A stretch of DNA of 13,490 nucleotides from Balneolaceae bacterium (GTDB taxonomy: Bacteria > Bacteroidota > Rhodothermia > Balneolales > Balneolaceae), in assembly GCA_007134665.1 (NCBI GenBank), contig SLKH01000001.1:1-13490 (forward strand), read 5' to 3'. The notes under the pieces are model-generated. The model was not told the DNA's origin. It worked only from the letters and a program-made list of their open reading frames with translations, and searched no databases. How positions within the stretch are numbered: the first letter of the stretch is position 1; each line of letters begins with the position of its first letter. Both the position numbers and the translations under genes were made by a program. Below are positions 7,269-13,490 of this stretch, piece after piece.

Positions 7269-8063
7269 ATGTCATTTAAAGACCAGGTTATATGGATCAC
7301 AGGAGCTTCTTCCGGAATCGGTGAGGCTCTTGTTTACGCTTTTCACGGGGAAGGTGCCAAATTGATCATTTCTTCACGGCGCACTGAAGAGCTTGGACGC
7401 GTCAGGGAGAATTGTGAAGGAGACAAGTCTCACATCCATATCTTACCACTCGACCTGACCAATACCAAATCGCATGCTGATATTACCCAGCATGCAGTTG
7501 AACTCTATGGCAGAATTGACATGCTGATCAATAACGGTGGAATCAGTCAGCGTGGACTTGCACATGAAACGCAAATGGATGTAATCCGGCAGGTGATGGA
7601 AATCAACTTTTTCGGCACCATTAACCTGACCCGGCAGGTTTTACCATACATGATCGAAAAAAAACGGGGGCACATTGTAGTTATGAGCAGTGTTGTCGGC
7701 AAATTCGGCACCCGGCTCCGATCCACCTATTCGGCTTCCAAGCACGCACTTCACGGCTGGTATGATTCTCTTCGGCAGGAGGTAGACGTCCATAATATTG
7801 ATGTAACGCTAATTTGCCCGGGATTTGTCAAAACCAACGTAACACTGAATGCACTGCTGGCCGACGGCTCCCTGCTTGGTGAAATGGGTTCCGGCCAGAT
7901 GCACGGAATGACTGCGGATAAGTTCACGAAAAAACTGCTTCCAAAACTGGCAAAACGCCAAAAAGAGATCTACATCGGGGGCAGAGAGGTGGTTGCCGTT
8001 TACATCAAACGATTTTTCCCGAGACTTCTGGATTGGGTTTTGAAGAAATCAAGTGTGACATGA
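7269..8063 (+). CDS. Short-chain dehydrogenase/reductase (classical SDR)
   Basis: NAD(P)-dependent oxidoreductase of unknown substrate. It has 264 residues with a Rossmann fold. The cofactor loop is TGASSGIG (11-18). Arginines after the second strand (SSRR, 35-38) favour NADPH. NNGG (88-91) replaces the usual NNAG. The catalytic triad is Ser141 in VVMSSVVG, Tyr154 and Lys158 in YSASK. The C-terminal extension (about 235-260: IYIGGREVVAVYIKRFFPRLLDWVLKK) is amphipathic/hydrophobic and recalls DHRS7-like SDRs that contact membranes; the resemblance is from memory. An AAGG lies 12 nt before the ATG. It is transcribed away from the response regulator and ends 90 nt before the convergent DUF58 gene, with a heptad-repeat hairpin between. 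Confidence 0.93.
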   Translation: MSFKDQVIWITGASSGIGEALVYAFHGEGAKLIISSRRTEELGRVRENCEGDKSHIHILPLDLTNTKSHADITQHAVELYGRIDMLINNGGISQRGLAHETQMDVIRQVMEINFFGTINLTRQVLPYMIEKKRGHIVVMSSVVGKFGTRLRSTYSASKHALHGWYDSLRQEVDVHNIDVTLICPGFVKTNVTLNALLADGSLLGEMGSGQMHGMTADKFTKKLLPKLAKRQKEIYIGGREVVAVYIKRFFPRLLDWVLKKSSVT

Positions 8064-8077
8064 GAAAGCGCCGGGAG

Positions 8078-8147
8078 GAATATCGAACGCCGAATATCGA
8101 ATGTCGAATTCGGCGTTCGGTGTTCAATATTCGATATTCGATTTTTT
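8078..8147 (+). repeat. Heptad-repeat hairpin between convergent genes
   Basis: The left arm consists of four CGAA-N3 heptamers starting at 8084, 8091, 8098 and 8105. The right arm continues as five TTCG-N3-like heptamers (one reads TTCA) up to the T-run at 8142-8147. The arms fold back: 8078-8095 pairs with 8108-8125 as an 18-bp stem with two U-G wobbles in the + transcript and a 12-nt loop. On the opposite strand those two positions would be A-C mismatches, so the RNA hairpin is stronger for the SDR transcript. It lies 14 nt after the SDR stop and just before the DUF58 stop, a position suited to a terminator. The T-run is 16 nt past the stem, not directly after it, so classical intrinsic termination is uncertain. 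The period-7 structure suggests a dispersed repeat family. Confidence 0.7.
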
Positions 8148-8153
8148 ACACAT

Positions 8154-9074
8154 TCACCCTAATCGTTTCCTCTTATTCAGGTAAGCCAGTAAAGCCAAAT
8201 CAAACGGGCTTTGGGTGTCAATCTCTTCAAAATCGATTTTTGCTTCACTGCAGGCCAGCTTAAATTTATATGTAAAATCCTTTACTTTTTTTCTGTAACT
8301 CTCTTTAACCTGGGCTGGCACAACTTCAAGTTCCGAGCCGGTCTCCATATCTTCAAACAGAAATGTGCCATCGGGAAAATCCAGTTCCCGTTCACTCTTA
8401 TGTTCGAGAACATTGAGCAACAGTACTTCATGTTTTCGGTGTCTCAGATGTTTGAGAGCTGATATCAGGGCATCATGATTTGATACATTTTCAAACAGGT
8501 CACTCAATATGACCACAAGACTTCTGTGTTTCAACTGTTCGGCAAGGCTGTGAAGTGCCTCTGCAGAGGCAGACTCTCTTTTATCTTTGCGGCTCTGATC
8601 TTCATTTTCAAGAATCTTCTCCATTTGCCCGAAAAGCATGCGCAGATGACTGTAGGAAGATTTCGGAGGGTACTTCTGCCTGATCTCACTGTCGAATGTG
8701 ATTAACCCGCATGCATCCCGCTGCCGGTTCATCAGGTACATCAGTGAAGCAGCATAGTGAATTGCATATCGCAATTTACTCCATTCAGCAAAATGTTTAA
8801 AATTCATGGAAGTACTCACATCCAGTACAATATGAGCACGCAGGTTGGTCTCTTCTTCATATTGCTTTACAAAGAAGCGGCCGGTTTTTCCATAAGCTTT
8901 CCAGTCGATGTGCTTGAAATCATCACCTGCATGATACGGCCTGTGTTCTGCAAACTCTACACTGAAACCATGATATGGGCTTCTGTGAAGTCCTGAAATA
9001 AACCCCTCGATGATCGTTCGGGCTTTTAGCTCAAGCGGGGCAATTTGGGTTAATATGTCCGGGTTCAGCAACAT
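8154..9074 (-). CDS. DUF58 domain protein (vWA-like)
   Basis: It has 306 residues. The DUF58 signature is at 45-75: RPYHAGDDFKHIDWK followed by GKTGRFFVKQYEEE. It is followed by a von Willebrand A-type strand with a DxSxS metal site (Asp85, Ser87, Ser89 in VLDVSTSM). No transmembrane segment is visible, so it belongs to the soluble group. DUF58 proteins usually sit beside a MoxR-type AAA+ ATPase and are thought to act with it in assembling or maturing partner complexes. Neither window neighbour is a MoxR gene: upstream is a divergent hydrolase, downstream a convergent SDR. The ATG at 9074 is supported by the family-like N-terminal LLNPDIL; a 140-nt divergent intergenic region lies upstream. 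Confidence 0.92.
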   Translation of the reverse strand: MLLNPDILTQIAPLELKARTIIEGFISGLHRSPYHGFSVEFAEHRPYHAGDDFKHIDWKAYGKTGRFFVKQYEEETNLRAHIVLDVSTSMNFKHFAEWSKLRYAIHYAASLMYLMNRQRDACGLITFDSEIRQKYPPKSSYSHLRMLFGQMEKILENEDQSRKDKRESASAEALHSLAEQLKHRSLVVILSDLFENVSNHDALISALKHLRHRKHEVLLLNVLEHKSERELDFPDGTFLFEDMETGSELEVVPAQVKESYRKKVKDFTYKFKLACSEAKIDFEEIDTQSPFDLALLAYLNKRKRLG

Positions 9075-9214
9075 GATTTTAATCTACCAGTGCAACGAAC
9101 ATAAAGAAAGTAAAATTTTAGAGTTACATTTTCAGTATTTTAATTACACATTCATGAAGCGTGATTTCCCCTCTCAGAGAGCTGAAAAATTGATATCACA
9201 AAATAAATGTGGTT

Positions 9215-10111
9215 ATGACAAAGATTTACAAAACTGCAGATGAAATTGATTTCAAGACAGAAGATGCCGCTCCTATGCCGGTACCGAACCGGGTTCTGAT
9301 GATAAAACCCACATATTTTGATGTCACTTATGTCATCAATCCTCATATGGAGAATCAAATCGGAAGAGTTGACAAAAAACAGGCTTATGCAGAATGGCAG
9401 TTGTTGGTTGACGGTTTTCGTAAAATCGGTTTCGATATAAATATTCTGGAAGGACAAAAAGGCTTGCCTGATATGGTATTTTCAGCAAATCAGAGCCTTC
9501 CCTATTGCAATGAGAATGGAGACCGTAGAGTAATCATGAGCATCATGCATACGAAAGAGAGAAGGGAGGAAGTCCCGCATATTGAGAAGTGGTTCAGAAG
9601 GAACGGTTATGAAATTCATCATCTCGACAAAAATAAAGTAACCGATTTTGAAGGTATGGGTGACGGTATCTGGCATTTTAAGCGCCAGATATTATGGGGA
9701 GGTTATGGACACCGAACATCATTGAATGCCTATACTGAAATTTCAAAAATCTTTGATGTACCGGTGCTTGCACTTGAACTCGTGGATGAACGTTATTACC
9801 ACCTTGACACCTGTTTCTGCTCCCTGGATGAAGAGAGTGTCCTGATTTATCCAGGCGCATTCAGTGATACCGGGCTAAATATGATATATAAAATGTATAA
9901 ACATGTAATAGAAGCCGGCAGCTATGAAGCTGAAAAACTTTTTGCCGTAAATGCAGTTTGTCCGGATGGGAAAAATGTATTAATTCAAAGAGGCAGTTCA
10001 AAGGTAAACAAAAAATTGCATGATCATGGCTTCATTGTCCATGAATTCGATACGAATGAATTCATTAAAAGCGGTGGAAGTGTTTTTTGCATGAAACAGA
10101 TGATATGGTAA
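9215..10111 (+). CDS. DDAH / amidinotransferase-family hydrolase (arginine deiminase-related)
   Basis: Probable guanidine-modifying enzyme of the pentein fold, acting on arginine or methylated arginine. The exact substrate is not readable. From this start it has 298 residues. Numbering from a GTG two codons upstream (9209), visible features are PTYFDVTYVINPHM (34-47), DMVFSANQSLP (88-98), FEGMGD with Glu148, the catalytic-type HLDTCF with His198, and the nucleophile Cys294 in SGGSVFC. The protein stops six residues after that cysteine, which is usual for this family. I prefer ATG 9215 over GTG 9209; the ATG at 9207 is out of frame. It diverges from DUF58 and is followed 119 nt later by the penicillin acylase gene in the same direction; no functional tie is evident. 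Confidence 0.9.
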   Translation: MTKIYKTADEIDFKTEDAAPMPVPNRVLMIKPTYFDVTYVINPHMENQIGRVDKKQAYAEWQLLVDGFRKIGFDINILEGQKGLPDMVFSANQSLPYCNENGDRRVIMSIMHTKERREEVPHIEKWFRRNGYEIHHLDKNKVTDFEGMGDGIWHFKRQILWGGYGHRTSLNAYTEISKIFDVPVLALELVDERYYHLDTCFCSLDEESVLIYPGAFSDTGLNMIYKMYKHVIEAGSYEAEKLFAVNAVCPDGKNVLIQRGSSKVNKKLHDHGFIVHEFDTNEFIKSGGSVFCMKQMIW

Positions 10112-10230
10112 CGGAGAAGCATAATAAACGCAATCAGTAAACTTTGGCTTCAAAATGCTTTTCAAGGATTCCATATCCGGTTTTTCTATATTAACATTCA
10201 GGATTTATCGATCGAATATAATCTTCTGAT

Positions 10231-12651
10231 ATGAACCCAAAGTTCTCTTTCCTTGCCTCCTTGTTGGCTACGCTCATAACAATCACACTATTTTCACTAT
10301 CCCTCGGCCCGCTTCCTCCCGCTGGCAGTTTTTTCCATCCGGGCACCGGGTTTTGGGCGAATGCGGAGACAGACCGTCAATCCGGATCCCTGGTTCTAAG
10401 TATGAGTGGAATCAATGAGCCGGTTGAAATATTTTATAATGATCGCGGTGTGCCACACATTTTTGCCGGCAACAACTATGACCTTTACTTTGCCCAGGGA
10501 TATGTAACAGCAAGAGACCGCTTGTTTCAGCTTGAACTTCAGGTTCGTGCATCTGAAGGCAGCCTTTCTGAATGGTTCGGTGAGGATCTCCTTGAATACG
10601 ACCTGGTACAGCGGCGAATGGGTATGGTGTACGGGGCCGAACAAACACTCACTATGTTACAGGGTGATGAGATTGAAGAGATGCTGAATGCATATACTGA
10701 TGGTATTAATCAATATATCCTGAATTTAAATTCGGGAGATTTACCTGTAGAGTATAAAGTATTAAATACCAGGCCTTCGGAGTGGACGCACTTGAAAACC
10801 GCACTTCTGTTGAAGTATATGACACAGATGCTGGCAGGTGGCAGCCATGATGTACAGACAAGCAACACAATGGCGTTCCTCGGACAGGATTTTGTGGAAA
10901 AATACATCAGCAGCCCATCACGCTGGACTGATCCGATTATTCCTTCAGAAACCACCTGGGATTTCGAACCGATCTATACACAAAGTCCCGCTGACAATTT
11001 CACACCGGAATGGGTTTCGGGAATCAGTCCATTCGAAACCGACCCGGCTGTCGGAAGCAATAACTGGGTCGTAGACGGCTCAAAAACTGCAAGTGGTAAT
11101 CCGATACTTGCCGGAGATCCCCATCTCGGGCTGTCCATTCCTTCGATTTGGTACGAAATGCAACTGAATGCTCCGGGCATCAATGTTTATGGAGTAACGA
11201 TTCCCGGGTCACCGTCAGTTATAAAAGGCTTTAACAGTGACATCGCCTGGCTCAATACGAATACAGGAGTGGATGTACTTGACTGGTATGAAATTGAATT
11301 GAGGGATGAATCCCGGGATGAATACCTTCATGATGGAGAATGGAGGCCGGTACATCGAAGAGTTGAAGAGATCCGGGTCAGGGGCGGTAAAACCGTAACC
11401 GATACCCTGTTATTTACACATCACGGGCCGATCGTGCAGCCCGATGAAAACCAGCCTGGCCAATCCAATTTTGCTATTGGCCACGCAATCCGATGGATCG
11501 GCCATGAACCATCAGATGAAATGAGGGCCTATTACCTGTTAAATCGTGCATCCAGTGTTGAAGAAGCTTCAAATGCATTAGCCTATTTTTCAGCTCCGTC
11601 ACAGAATTTTGCCCTGGCAGACCGCCATGGTACAATTGCCATGCAAATCGGAGGAAAACTGCCACTGAGATGGCATGGCCAGGGCAGAACCATCAGTAAT
11701 GGGAGAAATCCTGCTTACGACTGGCAGGGCTGGTTACCTTATGAACATAACCCGAAATCTGTTAATCCCGGGCGGGGGTTTGTTAGTTCAGCGAATCAGT
11801 ATCCCACGAATGATGATTACCCCTATTACCTGGGAGATTACTTTGCCCCTTTCGAGCGTGGAACCCGGATCAATGAAAAGCTTGATGGCCTGGACGATAT
11901 TACCATTGAGGAGATGAGGTTACTGCAACTCGACAACTACAGTTATCACGCTGAGCTCGCTCTCCCTCATTTACTCAGCCATATTGACCCGGAGAATCTG
12001 GATGATAAGCAGTCAGAAATTTTGCCGCTTCTGAATCAGTGGGATTATAAAAATTTGGGTGATGAAATCGCTCCCTCTATTTTTTATACCTGGTGGAATC
12101 AGCTTTACAGTAAAACATGGAGAATTCTTGAGCATGACGAACCGATGCGACGTCCTCAAAGAGACCGTACGCTGCAAAAAATTATTGAGGAACCAGAATC
12201 GCCATTCTATGATGATGTTAAAAATGGAAATTACACATCGCAGTCGGAATTGATTACCGCAGCATATAAGCAGTCCGTTGATGAACTGACGAGAACTTAC
12301 GGTGAAGATTTCAATCAATGGAAATGGGGGTTTGTTAATGAAACGAACCTAAACCATCTTGGGCAGTTTCCGGGACTGGGAGAATATAACCTGTTCACAG
12401 ACGGCGGAGCGGAATCACCTAACGCAATACGCGGTAGTCACGGCCCATCCTGGAGAATGATTGTGGAATTAGGTAAAAAGCCCAAGGCGTATGGTGTCTA
12501 TCCCGGTGGGCAATCGGGGAACCCCGGTTCTCCGCATTATAATGAGTTTACCGATACATGGATTCGCGGAGAATTATACGAATTAAATCTGCTGGAGAAC
12601 CGGCCTGAACGCGAAAATGAGACTTTTCCTTTTTTCCTGAGAATGGAATAA
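10231..12651 (+). CDS. Penicillin acylase family protein (Ntn hydrolase), exported
   Basis: Amide hydrolase matured by autocatalytic cleavage into alpha and beta chains, acting outside the inner membrane. It has 806 residues. The N-terminus has Lys4 and a hydrophobic stretch at 7-26 followed by PLPPAG, which looks like a signal peptide or anchor; no lipobox cysteine is present. The alpha chain carries the characteristic YFAQGYVTARDRLFQLELQ (about 86-104). The nucleophile and new beta-chain N-terminus is Ser276 in VGSNNWVV. Downstream are AGDPHLGLSIPSIWYEM and, near the end, IRGSHGPSWRMIV and GGQSGNPGSPHYNEF, all family hallmarks. Length is normal. Natural substrates in the family include beta-lactams and acyl-homoserine lactones, but none can be assigned here. 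It follows the DDAH-like gene by 119 nt and converges on secG with a single base between the stops. Confidence 0.95.
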   Translation: MNPKFSFLASLLATLITITLFSLSLGPLPPAGSFFHPGTGFWANAETDRQSGSLVLSMSGINEPVEIFYNDRGVPHIFAGNNYDLYFAQGYVTARDRLFQLELQVRASEGSLSEWFGEDLLEYDLVQRRMGMVYGAEQTLTMLQGDEIEEMLNAYTDGINQYILNLNSGDLPVEYKVLNTRPSEWTHLKTALLLKYMTQMLAGGSHDVQTSNTMAFLGQDFVEKYISSPSRWTDPIIPSETTWDFEPIYTQSPADNFTPEWVSGISPFETDPAVGSNNWVVDGSKTASGNPILAGDPHLGLSIPSIWYEMQLNAPGINVYGVTIPGSPSVIKGFNSDIAWLNTNTGVDVLDWYEIELRDESRDEYLHDGEWRPVHRRVEEIRVRGGKTVTDTLLFTHHGPIVQPDENQPGQSNFAIGHAIRWIGHEPSDEMRAYYLLNRASSVEEASNALAYFSAPSQNFALADRHGTIAMQIGGKLPLRWHGQGRTISNGRNPAYDWQGWLPYEHNPKSVNPGRGFVSSANQYPTNDDYPYYLGDYFAPFERGTRINEKLDGLDDITIEEMRLLQLDNYSYHAELALPHLLSHIDPENLDDKQSEILPLLNQWDYKNLGDEIAPSIFYTWWNQLYSKTWRILEHDEPMRRPQRDRTLQKIIEEPESPFYDDVKNGNYTSQSELITAAYKQSVDELTRTYGEDFNQWKWGFVNETNLNHLGQFPGLGEYNLFTDGGAESPNAIRGSHGPSWRMIVELGKKPKAYGVYPGGQSGNPGSPHYNEFTDTWIRGELYELNLLENRPERENETFPFFLRME

Positions 12652-12652
12652 T

Positions 12653-13015
12653 TCAGTTATCCTGATCTTCAATCGGTTCGGTTTGCTGCGGGATTGGAGC
12701 TTGAGTTTCAGCCGGTGCCTGAAAATCAGTCTCTACAGGCTGCAAACCCTGTTGCTGCACCGCACTTCCTGGCGTTCCACCAGCATCGATTGCAAAGTTG
12801 GCCAACAGGCTCAAAAGCAAAAATACAGTTGCCAGCACTGCTGTTGTGGTTGATAACAGGTCTGCAGTTCTTCGCGCCCCCATACCGGAGCTTCCCATCA
12901 TACCAGCTGCCAAACCTCCTGATAGCCCCTCTTTTTGACCTGGTTGCAGCAAGACAACAATAATCAGCAAAACGCTGATAATTACAATAATTGAAATGAT
13001 AATTCCGTACAGCAT
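12653..13015 (-). CDS. secG: Preprotein translocase subunit SecG
   Basis: Small auxiliary subunit of the SecYEG inner-membrane channel. It has 120 residues. TM1 is about 3-23 (IIISIIVIISVLLIIVVLLQ), followed by the cytoplasmic loop PGQKEGLSGGLAAGMMGSSGMGARRTAD with the family's Gly-rich pattern. TM2 is about 54-74 (LLSTTTAVLATVFLLLSLLA). The C-terminal tail (about 80-120) is rich in Gln, Pro, Glu and Thr and is longer than minimal SecG proteins. Such a low-complexity tail is common among bacteria and carries no known function. It converges with the penicillin acylase gene. Its upstream region contains the AT-rich 13016-13146 stretch. Confidence 0.93.
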   Translation of the reverse strand: MLYGIIISIIVIISVLLIIVVLLQPGQKEGLSGGLAAGMMGSSGMGARRTADLLSTTTAVLATVFLLLSLLANFAIDAGGTPGSAVQQQGLQPVETDFQAPAETQAPIPQQTEPIEDQDN

Positions 13016-13165
13016 GATAACTTTATACTCAGAGTTTTATTTAGAATAGTAAAAATACTCAAATTGAAACTTTAACCCAAAAGGGTGTACCGACTTTTTT
13101 ATCCATCGTTAGTTTAACGTATAAACCTGAGTTCAATTATAATTATCAGGATCAAATCCTGTCCA
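13016..13165. other. AT-rich secG upstream region ending in a small hairpin
   Basis: No gene is visible. The first 130 nt are AT-rich and should contain the secG promoter on the minus strand; I cannot pick out a convincing -10/-35 or Bacteroidota-type -7/-33 pair. A weak 4-bp hairpin (ACCC/GGGT, 13075-13086) is present. At 13147-13161 a 6-bp inverted repeat, CAGGAT-CAA-ATCCTG, marks the border with the structured region to the right. Confidence 0.5.
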
Positions 13166-13490
13166 GTGCTGCGATTGTACATTGTGGTTCCGTCCTGGCG
13201 GGTAGAACAAACCTCTGAACCCACCCGAAAACGTGACCCTGGTGAACGAACCATAACATCTCCCATCGAGGGGAGATCGTTGTGGCGCGTCCAGCGTTAC
13301 AACGTGAGGGGTGTTCTGGGAATACGGCTCGATCTCAACTGAGGGAGAGTGATGCTATCGGTTCGGGTACTGATTGTGAAGGGGTTGTATCAAGAAAGTC
13401 TCATGATCAATGGGATACTTCGACTAAATCCTGCGAATGCTGGTGACAGTTTACAAATATGGTCAATTCAGGTGCTTGAACCTGTTTCAG
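13166..13490 (+). mobile_element. Probable group II intron, 5' part (domain I), cut by window edge
   Basis: This stretch has no open reading frame worth calling and is rich in RNA-like folding. ATCTCCC/GGGAGAT (13258-13264 with 13271-13277) stacks on CCATAAC/GTTGTGG (13251-13257 with 13279-13285, one U-G). CCAG/CTGG (13291-13294 with 13316-13319) encloses CGT/ACG. AAGT/ACTT surrounds a loop ending in ATGGGAT, and CAGGT/ACCTG lies at 13469-13484. The order GTGATG...TCGGGTAC...TGATTGTGA...GTATCAAG resembles domain I of bacterial group II introns such as the lactococcal one, by my recollection. The 5' boundary is unclear: GTG at 13166 and 13184 are candidates, but neither fits GTGYG exactly. Domains II-VI and any reverse transcriptase would lie beyond 13490. 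An unrelated structured RNA is the main alternative. Confidence 0.45.

Noticed and set aside
8081..8145. CRISPR-like repetition
   Set aside because: The repeating unit is only 7 nt with no spacers of 25-45 nt and no cas gene nearby; it is a tandem heptamer hairpin.
8033..8263. 76-codon + strand frame through the heptad hairpin
   Set aside because: It reads across the SDR end, the palindromic repeat and the DUF58 antisense; repeat-derived translation, not a gene.
9152..9457. 101-codon minus strand frame at the start of the DDAH-like gene
   Set aside because: Opposes conserved N-terminal motifs of the hydrolase and has no recognisable domain.
13075..13100. Hairpin ACCC-AAAA-GGGT followed by a T-run, as a + strand terminator
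   Set aside because: The stem is only 4 bp, the T-run is 8 nt further on, and there is no + strand gene immediately upstream that would need it.
13166..13490. tmRNA, RNase P RNA, SRP RNA or cobalamin riboswitch at the right edge
   Set aside because: The conserved core strings of these RNAs that I know are not present on either strand.

Overview
The window is about 13.5 kb of bacterial chromosome with moderate G+C. It looks like a member of the Bacteroidota/Rhodothermota/Balneolota group. This placement is inferred from gene style: the glutamyl-tRNA reductase carries the 'GLDSQILGD' form of its signature, the SDR carries 'NNGGISQR', and few genes have a clear Shine-Dalgarno sequence. No rRNA or other definitive taxonomic marker is present.

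Left part (1-4144, all minus strand): a heme-biosynthesis cluster read in the order hemH, hemA, hemC, hemD. hemH and hemA are 6 nt apart, hemA and hemC overlap by 8 nt, and hemD follows after a 157-nt gap and runs off the left edge. Together they cover the first committed step of the C5 route (glutamyl-tRNA reduction), tetrapyrrole assembly and cyclisation (HemC, HemD), and final iron insertion (HemH). The ferrochelatase is notable for an internal five-cysteine segment that matches the idea of an internally ligated [2Fe-2S] cluster.

Middle part (4369-8153): a small aquaporin-family channel (+) whose 3' end overlaps the end of a sensor histidine kinase (-) by 47 nt. The kinase is translationally coupled (ATGA overlap) to an upstream OmpR-type response regulator that starts with GTG. 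A short-chain dehydrogenase (+) diverges from the regulator. Between the SDR and the next, convergent gene lies a striking hairpin built from 7-nt repeats (CGAA-N3 on one arm, TTCG-N3 on the other). A related period-7 repeat is embedded inside the hemD reading frame.

Right part (8154-13015): a DUF58 protein (-) diverges from a DDAH/amidinotransferase-family hydrolase (+), followed by a secreted penicillin-acylase-family Ntn hydrolase (+). The latter converges with secG (-), with one base between the stop codons. These look like ordinary housekeeping or accessory genes with no obvious shared pathway.

Right edge (13016-13490): no protein gene. An AT-rich leader upstream of secG gives way near 13147 to a structured, non-coding, more GC-rich stretch on the + strand. 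I read it, with moderate confidence, as the 5' part (domain I) of a group II intron cut off by the window edge. I found no defence system, CRISPR array, tRNA or phage gene. The best candidates for a second look are the heptad repeats, the internal-Cys ferrochelatase and the structured RNA at the right edge.
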